Shown here piece after piece: positions 1 to 8,416 of a stretch of DNA of 64,000 bases. The stretch spans positions 27,228 through 91,227 of the forward strand of contig CAMVRT010000009.1 in the NCBI GenBank assembly GCA_947169975.1, given 5' to 3'. The notes below the pieces were generated by a model. It was not told the origin of the DNA, searched no databases, and saw only the letters and a program-made list of their open reading frames with translations. Position 1 is the first letter of the stretch. Every line of letters starts with the position of its first letter. The stretch is from an uncultured Oscillospiraceae bacterium (GTDB lineage: Bacteria; Bacillota; Clostridia; Oscillospirales; Oscillospiraceae). Both the position numbers and the translations under genes were made by a program.

Positions 1-651
1 GGACTTGAAATCCGCAGCCAGCGGCTTGAAATAAACGCTGATCGTTTTGGCGTCCCGCAGCATGGCATAGCTGATGATGGATTTCAGGGCGTTCTCCTGG
101 GTGTCGAACACCGTGGATTCCGTGGTGCGGACGTAGACGTTCTGGATGCCGCCCGGGGTCTCGGGCAGGATGTCGATGGAGCGATCGCCGTCGGGATCCT
201 TGGACCAGTTGTCCGTCCGGACGATAAAACCGATCCGGTCCGTCCCCTGCCCGTCGGAGATCACGGCCAAGTCCAGATCGGCGTAGACACCGTAGTCGTC
301 GTAGCCGGTGAAGGGGTAGGCTGCGCCGCTGCCGCCGTTTGCCATATCCCATGCCCACACGTTCCAGGGCTGGTAGCAGCTCCTGTCGTTGGCGGTATCG
401 TCGTTGCGCCGGTAGTGCAGGCGCACGGTTTTCGTGGCCTCCTGAGGCATGGAGTCATAGTCGGTATCGTCCTTTTTGTACTGGGCGATCACGTCGCCTG
501 CCGGCTCCAGCGTAATGGGCTTGTCATCAGGTCCCTCGTCCGCGGGCTTGCTGTCCGGCTTTCTGCTGACGCTGCCGCTGCTGCCGCACCCTGCCAGCAG
601 CAAAATAGCCAGAAGGAACGCGATCACAGATGTGTATTTTCTGCTTTTCAT
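1..651 (-). CDS. pullulanase-type lipoprotein, N-terminal part (3' end cut by window edge)
   Basis: The first 217 codons of a secreted lipoprotein; the gene runs off the window start. A signal peptide ends in the lipobox LLLAGC, followed by a Ser/Lys/Asp-rich linker. From about residue 45 the sequence has the pattern of the pullulanase-associated carbohydrate-binding domain (PUD/CBM41 type), with HYRRNDDTAN, YQPWNVWAWD and the later WSKDPDGDRSID. Such modules sit at the N-terminus of pullulanases that cut alpha-1,6 branches of starch or glycogen. The catalytic part lies outside the window, so pullulanase is inferred from the module and from the amylase gene next door. The start is set by GGGGGAGG seven bases before the ATG. 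It is the last visible gene of the starch cluster, 15 bases after the amylase stop. Confidence 0.8.
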   Translation of the reverse strand, partial: MKSRKYTSVIAFLLAILLLAGCGSSGSVSRKPDSKPADEGPDDKPITLEPAGDVIAQYKKDDTDYDSMPQEATKTVRLHYRRNDDTANDRSCYQPWNVWAWDMANGGSGAAYPFTGYDDYGVYADLDLAVISDGQGTDRIGFIVRTDNWSKDPDGDRSIDILPETPGGIQNVYVRTTESTVFDTQENALKSIISYAMLRDAKTISVYFKPLAADFKS

Positions 652-666
652 GGAAACCTCCCCCGG

Positions 667-2697
667 TTAAAATCCGGTCATGTCAAAGAAACCGGCCTTC
701 AGAATATCGCCCTTGATGTCGGCGCTCTGCTTGATGACGTTGGGATCCCAGCTGTGTATATCCTGAACCTCGTAGCCCTTGGGGAACACGGCGATGAGGA
801 AGCCCTCCATGCCGGCAGTGTCCACCAGCATGACGCCGTCCCGGATCTCATAGTTTTTGCTCCATATACCGGGCGACCAGCTCCAGATATATAGCTCGCA
901 GTCGCCGGTAAGATATTTGTCCGGCAGGTTGACCACGTTGAAGCCGCCCGCAAGCAGCTGCAGCTGCTGATAGGTGAAGGTCTGCTCCCGGGTGTTGACG
1001 CCCTTGCGGAGACAGACGTGGAGCTGCACCGTTCCGTTCTCCACATGGGGGGAGAGCTGCACGGTGGCTGTACCGTCGATGGGATGGCGGTCGGACTGGC
1101 CGTTGAAATAGTAGTACGCCTCGTCGCAGTTGGTTGCCTTCAGGGTGATTTCCTTCTCCCCCACAAAGGAGCAGTCCCGCTCCGAGATCTCCAGCCGGGG
1201 ATGCACGTCCTTCGAGCGGGTGATGACCGCCATGCCGTTTGCCTCAAACCGCACACTGGCCACGTGGTCGGTGACCGCCACCGGATTGCCGGTCAGGGCA
1301 TCGTAGTAATTTCCGTTTTCCAGATGGGGCACGGCAACCCGGACCGTTTCCTCCGGATCCACGTCGCCCACGTTCAGGATCAGCACGCCCTGATCGTCCG
1401 CGCCGATCTTCTCATTTATGTAACAGCTTCCATCCACAGATTCGTAGGAATCGGCGGCATAAAAGCGGTTGTGAAAGCGGTTGGAAACCGCAACATATTC
1501 ACTCTCAAAAGCATAGGAGCCAATCTGACCTACCGTCAGCTCCCCGGTGGGTCTTGCCAGATACAGTCCGCCCAGATCCTGCTTTGCCGCGATGACAGAC
1601 CAGTATTTGGCCACCCGCACATCGGAGTAGTGGGTGTTGGTGGTCACGTACTCGTCGTGGCTCTCCACCCAGGCGATCAGCGCCGAGGCGCTGTCTGTTT
1701 TCAGACTGGCGTTCAGAATCTTGGAGGGATCCTTGGCAGCAAAGGCGTTTTTAAACTGAGCGGCGTAGCCGTCGTCAGTGATACGCATGATGTCGGTGTA
1801 AACCGACAGATCGCGCCCTGCGGGTGCGTTGAGGATTTCCCCGTATACGTACAGGTTTTTCCCCGTCTTTTCGCGGTAATATTCCTTGGCCTTCACCACA
1901 GTGTTTTCCCAGAAGTCGCTGGGATAGTCGGGATCGGAGGAGGTCTCAATGTGCTTGGCGGCGTCGAAGCGGAACCCGTCCACGCCGGCGTCGATGCATT
2001 CCATGAGCAGCGCAAGCACCCGCTGCTGCACATAGGGGTTGGAGGTGTCCAGATCCGGCAGGTTGCCGTAGGCGTAGTACTGGGTCTCCGCGCCGGAGCC
2101 GGCGGCGGTGCGGTTGTGGTGGAAGGTCACGCCGATGCCGTCCACGTCCTCGTTGCGGTTGCGGTAGATAATGGGCTCATACTCCTCCACGGCGGGGGAG
2201 ACGGTGGGGGTGCCGTCCGGCTCCTTGCCCTCGTCGTCGGTGGTGGCCAGATGGTTCGCTACTACGTCCACCAGGATGCAGATGCCGTATTTCTCCGCCT
2301 CGCTGCACAGGGCGATCAGCTCGTCCTTGGAGCCCAGGGCGGAATTGTTCCCGATGGAAAAGCTCAGGGGCTGGTAGAAGGCCCACCAGGCGGAGCCGCC
2401 GCCCTTGGGCTGCTGCACCGGCATGGTCAGCACATTCTTGAAGCCGGCGTCCCGTATGCCCTCCAGATTCACCATGATCTCATGGTACGTCCAGTTAAAG
2501 GCGTGAAGCGTCAGTCCGTCCTCCGCGTTTTCGGGCAGAGCGTCCACATAGGTGTCCGGGAAATCCATATATTCCGTCAGTTGAGGGGCCTTGTCTGCTT
2601 CCGCAGGCTGCGGGTTATTGTTCTTGCCGCAGCCGAACACCGGCAGCACCAGCAGGGCTGCCAACAGGAGACAAACGATTCTTTTGGCTGTTTTCAT
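667..2697 (-). CDS. GH13 alpha-amylase family lipoprotein
   Basis: 676-residue secreted glycoside hydrolase family 13 enzyme acting on alpha-1,4 glucans at the cell surface. A signal peptide with lipobox VFGC (Cys23) is followed by a TIM barrel. The conserved GH13 regions are visible: DVVANH (about 144-149), GFRFDAAKH with nucleophile Asp245, YGEILN with acid/base Glu287, and ESHDE with Asp348. A beta-rich C-terminal domain follows from about 420, and then a further beta module that may bind starch. The upstream in-frame ATG at 2754 lies in the hairpin after the preceding gene. The ATG at 2697 is chosen because it begins the signal peptide and has GAGGGA upstream. Product specificity within GH13 cannot be read from the sequence. 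Confidence 0.9.
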   Translation of the reverse strand: MKTAKRIVCLLLAALLVLPVFGCGKNNNPQPAEADKAPQLTEYMDFPDTYVDALPENAEDGLTLHAFNWTYHEIMVNLEGIRDAGFKNVLTMPVQQPKGGGSAWWAFYQPLSFSIGNNSALGSKDELIALCSEAEKYGICILVDVVANHLATTDDEGKEPDGTPTVSPAVEEYEPIIYRNRNEDVDGIGVTFHHNRTAAGSGAETQYYAYGNLPDLDTSNPYVQQRVLALLMECIDAGVDGFRFDAAKHIETSSDPDYPSDFWENTVVKAKEYYREKTGKNLYVYGEILNAPAGRDLSVYTDIMRITDDGYAAQFKNAFAAKDPSKILNASLKTDSASALIAWVESHDEYVTTNTHYSDVRVAKYWSVIAAKQDLGGLYLARPTGELTVGQIGSYAFESEYVAVSNRFHNRFYAADSYESVDGSCYINEKIGADDQGVLILNVGDVDPEETVRVAVPHLENGNYYDALTGNPVAVTDHVASVRFEANGMAVITRSKDVHPRLEISERDCSFVGEKEITLKATNCDEAYYYFNGQSDRHPIDGTATVQLSPHVENGTVQLHVCLRKGVNTREQTFTYQQLQLLAGGFNVVNLPDKYLTGDCELYIWSWSPGIWSKNYEIRDGVMLVDTAGMEGFLIAVFPKGYEVQDIHSWDPNVIKQSADIKGDILKAGFFDMTGF

Positions 2698-2739
2698 ACG
2701 CAGATCCCTCTTCTTGTCGATGATTTCCCGGATGAAGAA

Positions 2740-2770
2740 ACAAAGGGGCCCCATAAAGAGGCCCCTTTGT
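2740..2770 (-). terminator. hairpin between starch-binding lipoprotein and amylase
   Basis: An 11-bp perfect inverted repeat (ACAAAGGGGCC and its complement) with a 9-base loop lies just after the stop of the upstream gene. On the minus strand the stem ends in TTTGTTTCTTC, a moderate T-tract. It may act as a partial terminator or mRNA 3' stabiliser that lowers amylase and pullulanase expression relative to the first gene. Confidence 0.6.
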
Positions 2771-2779
2771 CAAGGCAAT

Positions 2780-3817
2780 TTACTTCGCGACAACGTTGAC
2801 GGTACCGTCAGCACCGTCGAAGGTGATGGTGATGACATAGGTGCCGTCAGCCTCGCAATGGCAGTTGCCATCCTCGCTGTCAGGATCGCCCCAGCTGTAG
2901 TCCCAAGCGCCGTCAGCGCGGACCTTGAAAGCGTCGCCGGCAGCCAGCTCGACCTCACCGGTCCAGGAACCGTCACCGTTATCGGTCATAGCGACGTCTT
3001 TGCCGTCCTCCCAGTTGGAGCCCTCGAAGCTGCCCACGATGCCGTAGGTGTGATCAGCGGGGACGTACTCCACGATCTCCTCATAAGCCTGGCCGTCCTT
3101 GGCCTCCTTCAGCACCAGACCGATGCCGAAGCCGGCCTGCTCGGGAGTGGAAGCGTTGTTGTACTGGGCAATGACCAGGGTGTACAGGCCGGCGCCGCCG
3201 ATGACGACGGGGTTGCTGGCCCAGGAGAAGCCGTTCTCATCGGCCTCTTCCTGCCACACGGGCATGAACATGGTGGCGGGAGTCAGAGACTCGGCATGAG
3301 CGGTGTGGGGATCGCTGATCCACTGATCCTCGGCGTAGACCTTGTTGTCGCCGTCCACGTCGACGCTGCACTGGGCGACCTTGAACGCATAGGAGCCGTT
3401 GGCACGATACAGCTTGCCATCCTTCAGGAAGTTGGTGGTCCAGCCGGCGTCGTTGGTGCCGAACAGCAGGTCGATGGTGTACAGGTACTTGACGTCCTTG
3501 CCGGACAGCGCGGTGTACAGGTCGTTGTCGATGGCCTTCACGTCCTCGAGGGCGATGGCCTTCAGAGCGGAAGCCTCATACAGGGCGGAATCCTTGCCGT
3601 TCCAGCCGTTCTCGGTGCCGTCAGAGAGCAGGAACTGGCCGTGGGCAACCCAAGCGGCGTGGGTCTCGTCTGCCAGAGGGGCGGCGGGCTGGTTGGGCTC
3701 GGGCTGGGTCTGGGGATCGTTCTTGGGCTCATTGGTGCCGCCGTTGTTCGTCTGACCGCAGGCGATCAGAGCGAAGAGCATGACGACAGCCAGCAGAGCT
3801 GCAGCAAATTTCTTCAT
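2780..3817 (-). CDS. secreted lipoprotein, probable starch-binding protein
   Basis: 345-residue lipoprotein with signal peptide and lipobox LIAC (Cys20), then an Asn/Pro/Gln-rich linker. The C-terminal ~85 residues (GIVGSFEGSNWEDGKDVAM to the end) have the Trp-rich pattern of a SusE/CBM-like starch-binding beta-sandwich: WTGEVELAAGDAFKVRADG, WDYSWGD and a final TYVITITFDG strand. It is the first gene of the starch cluster and ahead of an internal hairpin, fitting an abundant surface binding protein feeding the amylase. An in-frame ATG at 3829 directly abuts the AGGAG and is too close; the ATG at 3817 starts a typical signal peptide. Binding to starch is an inference from the module pattern and neighbours. 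Confidence 0.75.
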   Translation of the reverse strand: MKKFAAALLAVVMLFALIACGQTNNGGTNEPKNDPQTQPEPNQPAAPLADETHAAWVAHGQFLLSDGTENGWNGKDSALYEASALKAIALEDVKAIDNDLYTALSGKDVKYLYTIDLLFGTNDAGWTTNFLKDGKLYRANGSYAFKVAQCSVDVDGDNKVYAEDQWISDPHTAHAESLTPATMFMPVWQEEADENGFSWASNPVVIGGAGLYTLVIAQYNNASTPEQAGFGIGLVLKEAKDGQAYEEIVEYVPADHTYGIVGSFEGSNWEDGKDVAMTDNGDGSWTGEVELAAGDAFKVRADGAWDYSWGDPDSEDGNCHCEADGTYVITITFDGADGTVNVVAK

Positions 3818-3934
3818 GGTTGTGTACATCTCCTTTTTTCATCATTCTTGCATTTTATTACCGCAACGACACATCGGCGTCGCTGTGAGTAAACAATAAA
3901 AGGTGAATCAGCGGGTGATAATGCAATCCCGCTC

Positions 3935-3976
3935 CACTATAAAAAGAATTATAGTGCCGACAGGTGAAATTGTCAA
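3935..3976 (-). promoter_or_regulatory. sigma-A promoter of the starch cluster with palindrome over the -10
   Basis: On the minus strand TTGACA (3971-3976), a 17-base spacer and TATAAT (3948-3953) form a consensus promoter about 120 bases before the first lipoprotein gene. A perfect 8-bp inverted repeat with a 6-base gap (CACTATAA at 3935-3942, TTATAGTG at 3949-3956) covers the -10 and the start site, the usual place for a repressor operator. The repressor is not identified. Confidence 0.8.
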
Positions 3977-4108
3977 GCAAACCGTGTGGCCGTTTCGGCA
4001 GAGACAAAAAAACGGCACGTGACCGGCGGTGAACGGCCGGTTCCGGGACCAAGGCCGCAGGCCTGTACGGAGGACGCTCTGCCCCATTGGAATATCCGGT
4101 AAAGGTAA
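3977..4108. other. gene-free spacer
   Basis: Part of a 418-base stretch without a gene between the starch cluster and the subtilase gene. Apart from the promoter at 3935-3976 and the terminator at 4109-4147, no coding region, RNA or clear repeat was seen. Confidence 0.5.
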
Positions 4109-4147
4109 GAGGGCCTGACACCTGAGATAAGCAGGTATCAGACCCTC
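4109..4147 (-). terminator. terminator-like hairpin after the subtilase-VWA gene
   Basis: Two 16-base arms (4109-4124 and 4132-4147) pair with two mismatches. On the minus strand they are followed by TTACCTTTACC. It lies about 90 bases beyond the stop of the protease gene and probably ends that two-gene transcript. Confidence 0.6.
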
Positions 4148-4235
4148 CCGGTCACCTTATACAGGATGCTGTTTTTCTTTGCCGATTCGCCCCGACAGGA
4201 CGGTCAATCCGGCAGACATCTGTTCAAATAAGTGC

Positions 4236-7037
4236 TTACGGATCCACCTTTGCCCCGCAATGATCGCAGAATTTGGCGTCGTGGGGCAGCTTTGCGCCGC
4301 AGTGCGTGCAGAAGACGAATTGCGGCTCTGTCGGCTTCACTTTCTTTGCAGCGGCGGGCTTGCCAGCGGCTTTGGCAATGGTGGGCGGCACAAGCAGGAA
4401 GAAGAGAACGATCAGCACGGAGAAGAGGATGAACATCGCCTTGTGCTGTTCCCACTTCGACAGGATCGGGGTAAACCAGTGCTGCTGCGTTGTTTCAACG
4501 GAGGCAGAACGACCGTCCTCTTTCACCTTGATGGATCCGCCGACCATGGTTTCCGGGCATCTCCAATCGTATGTGGCCGCCTCCATGGAATCAAGCTGGA
4601 ACGCGCCTTCGTCATCTGTTTTAATGGAGAAGAGATAGGCGTCGTCCCGGTAGATATCGATGGTCTTTTCCTTCAGTGAATCGCCGAAATCTGCACGGAC
4701 GGAAACGGTGGGGATGATTTCAATCTGCTCAATGGAGTCAATAATGGCATCGCCCACCTCCGAAGCGTCTGAAACACCGGAGTAGCTTCCACCGGTTTCG
4801 GTTGAAATGTTTTCGAAGAAGTCTGCCGCATCGCTGCTTGCATCCGTTCCGATGGAATAGACGGTTATCAGGCTGCCATCCATTGCCCCGGCGACTCTGC
4901 GGTCTGAATGATCGTAATCAAGGCTGATCTCGGCGTTGATCAGCGCGTTCAGAACATCATCAAAGGTGTATCCCGTTTCGGGTTCCGGGTCAAGAGGAGC
5001 AGCGTCTCCCAGAATGATGATGACTTTTTTCGCGTTGGGACGCCAGTCCAGCCCCACTGCGGCCATGAGTCCGGAATAAACGGTTTCTTCGGTATCGCCG
5101 CCGTGGCCCAGATCAAGTCCGTTAATGGCACTCTCGATGGCTTCGTTGTCGCTTGTAAATCTCAGCTGGATCTGAGAGGGATAATCATAGGAACGCCCCG
5201 TCCTGCTGGAAAAGTCGCGGTAATCAACCAGTGCCACCCGATAATCCGACGTTTTCTCTGACAGGTGGAGGAGGATCTCCGACATATTCTCCTTTGCGTT
5301 GTCAATATCGTCTCCCATGGAACCGGTCGTATCCACCACAAAGCAGAGGTCCAAGCCGTTGCTGGCTGATGTATGCAGCACCTTGCCGACGGAATTGTTC
5401 CGGGTCTGAAGGGCGTTTACCACAGCCATATTTGCATCGATCATACCGCTGTATCCGTTGTAGTAATAAAAACGTCCGGCTGTGGATGCAAGCAGGATGT
5501 TTTTCACATCAGGACCGCTTAAATCGGGATTGCACGCAAAGACCAGTCCTGCCACGCCGGCCACATGGGGCGTTGCCATGGATGTACCGCTCAATGAAGC
5601 GTATCCGCTGGCTGTACAGCTGTACACATGCTCTCCGGGCGCCACGACATCCACCCGGTCTCCCACATTTGAAAAGGCGGAATAGGAATACTTGGTCTGT
5701 GCGCTTGTGGATCTGTCATAATCAATGCCCACAGAGCCTACGACAATAACGCGATCCTTGACTTCGCTGGCGCTCATCAGGTTCAGGAAATTGTTGTAAA
5801 GGGCCAGGGAGTTGCCGATTTCACCGCGCCACCCGAATACGTATTTGATGGACTCCCCGGCAGTCGCGTCCTCGCGGTAACCGTACGGCGCGTCCTCGTC
5901 CTTATAATAATAAGTGCTGTTGCTGTTGCCCGCAGCCACGCAGATGACAAAGTCACCCTTGCCCGCAGCTTTTCTGGCAGCGATGATCCGCAGCAAACCT
6001 GCCTCCGTCAGCTCTGCCTGCCGGGTCAGATAGTCGATGGCGTTCTGATTCCCGTGACTTGCGGCGAAGCCAACCAGTCTGCTCGTGTTCTGGCTGATGT
6101 TGATGACCTGCACATCCTGATCGATAAGTGTCTTCAGGGCCAGCAGATAACTGTATGCGGTCCCGTATCTCGATGAAATGCTGCCGTTGGTATCATAATA
6201 CACGGCGCTGTAATACAGGCTGCCCTTCCCGCCGGTTACGCCGGAAACGCCGATATCATTATTCCACTCTGCCCCCATGATTCCGGATACATGGGTTCCG
6301 TGATCCGCGGCTGAGATGGTATAGGTATTCGTGCTCGTTGAGCCGGTTTCGGTGTCAACAAACAGGCAGCTGGTATTGGCAAAAGACAGATCCGGATGCG
6401 AGGAATAGGGCATGGTATCAATCAGGCCGATACGGACGTTGCTCATCTGATCCAGGTAGCCCCAGGCTCCCGGTGCGTTGATGGCCTCCATGCCCCAGTT
6501 TTCTCCACTGGGGACCGAGGTGTTCCAGGCGTCTCCGCTCCAGTCATCCTTCGGATATACAGGGCTCTGATAGTCGAAGTCCTCATCGATCGCATCCGCC
6601 TCAAGGGGCGAGACGGTGTTAAAGTACGCGTCCGCAACAGACAGGTTTTCCTTGATCTCCGTAATGGTCGATTCCAGCTTTTTGTAGGACATCCGGGCCG
6701 GATAAGTAAACTTGTAGATGCCGATATCGGCCATCGTATCATCGATGGTCGCTCCCTGTTCTGCGGCAAGGGCGTTCATATCGCCGGATCCGGCGTCCGC
6801 TGCAGCGACCACAACGATTTCGTTGTTCACATAGAGCAGGCCGCTGCTTTCATTGAAATCGATCTGCTCATTTTCCTCGGCAATGGTTTCTATTCGGGCA
6901 GAGGGATCTGTGGAGCGGTACAGATCACTGTTTTGGAGCTTGGGGAAAATCAAATATACCCACGACACAAGGAAAGCGGCAACACAAAGAACAAGAACCG
7001 CAAAGGCAATCAGAAGATTTTTGAGTACCTTATTCAT
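4236..7037 (-). CDS. membrane-anchored subtilase - VWA - zinc-ribbon protein
   Basis: 933 residues with an unusual domain order. An N-terminal membrane helix (about 7-31) is followed by an uncleaved-looking pro-region and an S8 subtilisin domain (about 195-545) with all catalytic residues: Asp207 in IGLIDT, His246 in DHGTHVSG, oxyanion Asn371 in AAGNS and Ser486 in SGTSMATPHVAG. A von Willebrand A domain follows (about 560-770) with an intact MIDAS (DTTGS 569-573, Thr649, Asp678). Then come a short beta module, a second membrane helix (about 867-886) and a C-terminal zinc ribbon (Cys910, Cys913, Cys924, Cys927). Two helices would place protease and VWA outside and the ribbon inside. The gene overlaps the stop of the upstream membrane protein gene (ATGA). 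A surface protease with metal-dependent adhesion and a cytosolic contact site is inferred; its substrate is unknown. Confidence 0.85.
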   Translation of the reverse strand: MNKVLKNLLIAFAVLVLCVAAFLVSWVYLIFPKLQNSDLYRSTDPSARIETIAEENEQIDFNESSGLLYVNNEIVVVAAADAGSGDMNALAAEQGATIDDTMADIGIYKFTYPARMSYKKLESTITEIKENLSVADAYFNTVSPLEADAIDEDFDYQSPVYPKDDWSGDAWNTSVPSGENWGMEAINAPGAWGYLDQMSNVRIGLIDTMPYSSHPDLSFANTSCLFVDTETGSTSTNTYTISAADHGTHVSGIMGAEWNNDIGVSGVTGGKGSLYYSAVYYDTNGSISSRYGTAYSYLLALKTLIDQDVQVINISQNTSRLVGFAASHGNQNAIDYLTRQAELTEAGLLRIIAARKAAGKGDFVICVAAGNSNSTYYYKDEDAPYGYREDATAGESIKYVFGWRGEIGNSLALYNNFLNLMSASEVKDRVIVVGSVGIDYDRSTSAQTKYSYSAFSNVGDRVDVVAPGEHVYSCTASGYASLSGTSMATPHVAGVAGLVFACNPDLSGPDVKNILLASTAGRFYYYNGYSGMIDANMAVVNALQTRNNSVGKVLHTSASNGLDLCFVVDTTGSMGDDIDNAKENMSEILLHLSEKTSDYRVALVDYRDFSSRTGRSYDYPSQIQLRFTSDNEAIESAINGLDLGHGGDTEETVYSGLMAAVGLDWRPNAKKVIIILGDAAPLDPEPETGYTFDDVLNALINAEISLDYDHSDRRVAGAMDGSLITVYSIGTDASSDAADFFENISTETGGSYSGVSDASEVGDAIIDSIEQIEIIPTVSVRADFGDSLKEKTIDIYRDDAYLFSIKTDDEGAFQLDSMEAATYDWRCPETMVGGSIKVKEDGRSASVETTQQHWFTPILSKWEQHKAMFILFSVLIVLFFLLVPPTIAKAAGKPAAAKKVKPTEPQFVFCTHCGAKLPHDAKFCDHCGAKVDP

Positions 7038-7591
7038 GCCGAAGCTCCCCCTTTCTTATGGGCGGTGATCAAGCCCAGGGAAATAAAGATCGAAGCGATC
7101 ACAAAACACGTCAGAGCAATGACAATCAACAGATTTCCCAGCGCTGGCGCTGTTTCCAAAAGGCCGTCCCGCAATGCGCCGGGCAGGTGTCTGGCCGTTA
7201 CAGGGCACAGCAGGCCGGAGACAAGTCCGATCCCGCCGGGGATGACAAATGCCATTCCGAGGGACATGAAAAGCTGCTTTGAAGACCTCCTGTTCTTAAG
7301 AACGATCATCAGCAGGAGGAACAGCAGGAGGATGAGGCAGATAATCGTCGGGAAAACGGTGGCGAAGAAGCCGCCGCCCGCGCCGCTGTCGGAATCTGAG
7401 GGTTGAATGATTGCGTCGCCCGCCGCTGCCTGATAAAAACTGACCGCAATGGTTATCTCCAGCAGCAGGCCGAAAAGAATGACAAGAAATCCGGTGAGAA
7501 CCCGGGAGAAACCTGCCTTTTCGGGCTTGGGCTGAATAGGAACCTGTGATGTGTTGACAGAGGCCTGCGGTGATTGTTTTTCTTTTGCCAT
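7034..7591 (-). CDS. four-helix membrane protein, partner of the subtilase-VWA protein
   Basis: 185 residues with a hydrophilic Ser/Gln/Pro-rich N-terminus and four predicted membrane segments (about 30-55, 68-97, 104-129 and 147-175). No known family was recognised. The gene overlaps the following subtilase-VWA gene by four bases, so the two proteins are translationally coupled and probably work together in the membrane. The start is supported by GAGAGGGA eight bases upstream. An anchoring or scaffold role is inference only. Confidence 0.75.
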   Translation of the reverse strand: MAKEKQSPQASVNTSQVPIQPKPEKAGFSRVLTGFLVILFGLLLEITIAVSFYQAAAGDAIIQPSDSDSGAGGGFFATVFPTIICLILLLFLLLMIVLKNRRSSKQLFMSLGMAFVIPGGIGLVSGLLCPVTARHLPGALRDGLLETAPALGNLLIVIALTCFVIASIFISLGLITAHKKGGASA

Positions 7592-7720
7592 GGCGATCCC
7601 TCTCTTTCGTTATAGTATTGGCGTATTGACAAAACAGCGCCCGTGTCTTCCACTGAACGATGGCAGGCCGGGCTTTTCGTGGCCGCCCCTTTTTTCGGAT
7701 TAACAATCTACTGTGTTAAT

Positions 7721-7749
7721 AATCTATCATGTGTGCCGAATAAAGTCAA
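7721..7749 (-). promoter_or_regulatory. sigma-A promoter for the membrane protein/subtilase pair
   Basis: On the minus strand TTGACT (7744-7749), 17 bases, TAGATT (7721-7726). Transcription would start about 120 bases before the membrane protein gene. The leader contains a near-direct repeat (TTAATAATCTA and TTAACAATCTA, as read on the plus strand at 7716-7726 and 7700-7710). Confidence 0.55.
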
Positions 7750-7765
7750 GAAACGCGAAAGATGT

Positions 7766-7815
7766 AAGGCCGCCCGCCAAAAAGAACAAGCACCCACCGA
7801 AGTGAGTGCTTGTAA
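7766..7815 (-). terminator. second rpsI-type terminator
   Basis: On the minus strand an ACAAGCACTC/GGGTGCTTGT hairpin is followed by TCTTTTT and the sequence GGCGGGCGGCCTT. The same tail follows the main rpsI terminator 171 bases away, although the two stems differ completely. Confidence 0.8.
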
Positions 7816-7825
7816 AAGAGACCTT

Positions 7826-7860
7826 TTAGCGCTTGGAGAACTGAGGTGCGCGACGGGCGG
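7826..7860 (-). pseudogene. duplicated 3' tail of rpsI
   Basis: A 35-base stretch matches the end of rpsI (7998-8032) at 33 positions and includes the stop codon. The encoded tail [10 protein letters not shown] is identical in both copies and both differences are synonymous. No rpsI sequence continues upstream of it. Together with the duplicated terminator tail this makes a tandem unit of about 172 bases. Confidence 0.8.
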
Positions 7861-7936
7861 AGACGCCGCCTCCGGCGGCGCTCCGGGGTTATGGCGTTTC
7901 GCTCGCCGCTTGCGCAGCAACCGCGAAACATGCCAA

Positions 7937-7984
7937 AAGGCCGCCCGCCAAAAAAAGTACCTGCCCCGTTCGGAGCAGGTACAT
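7937..7984 (-). terminator. intrinsic terminator of rplM-rpsI
   Basis: On the minus strand the stem GTACCTGC/GCAGGTAC with a short GC-rich loop is followed by seven T residues, directly after the rpsI stop. Confidence 0.9.
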
Positions 7985-7997
7985 AGTTTGAAAACGG

Positions 7998-8402
7998 TTA
8001 GCGCTTGGAGAACTGAGGAGCACGACGGGCGGCCTTCAGACCGTACTTCTTGCGCTCCTTCATGCGAGGATCGCGGGTCAGGAAACCGGCCTTCTTCAGC
8101 AGAGGACGGAACTCGGGATCCATCAGCAGCAGGGCGCGGCTGATGCCGTGACGCAGGGCGCCGGCCTGGCCGGACACACCGCCGCCCTCGACGGTGGCGA
8201 CGATGTCCACCTTGCCGGTGGTGTTGGTGGTGTTCAGGGGCTGACGGACGACCATCTTCAGAGTCTCCAGACCGAAGTACTCGTCGATGTCGCGGCCGTT
8301 GATGGTGATCTTGCCGGTGCCGTTCTGGAACAGGTGCACGCGGGCCACGGAGGACTTGCGACGGCCGGTGCCGTACAGATAGGGATTCTTGGACTGATAC
8401 AT
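7998..8402 (-). CDS. rpsI: 30S ribosomal protein S9
   Basis: 134 residues, the usual bacterial length. The N-terminal [12 protein letters not shown] and the C-terminal [14 protein letters not shown] and RRAPQFSKR motifs are typical of S9/uS9, whose tail reaches the ribosomal P-site. It is 14 bases after rplM, with the conserved rplM-rpsI operon order. GAGGAAAAGA lies before the ATG. The 3' end is duplicated downstream at 7826-7860. Confidence 0.97.
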   Translation of the reverse strand: MYQSKNPYLYGTGRRKSSVARVHLFQNGTGKITINGRDIDEYFGLETLKMVVRQPLNTTNTTGKVDIVATVEGGGVSGQAGALRHGISRALLLMDPEFRPLLKKAGFLTRDPRMKERKKYGLKAARRAPQFSKR

Positions 8403-8416
8403 TCTTCTTTTCCTCC

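Noticed and set aside
1018..2799. 593-codon plus-strand frame opposite the amylase gene
   Set aside because: Composition of a shadow frame; the minus strand carries a complete GH13 enzyme.
3858..4121. 87-codon minus-strand frame upstream of the starch cluster
   Set aside because: It spans the promoter and a terminator, lacks a ribosome binding site and resembles no known protein.
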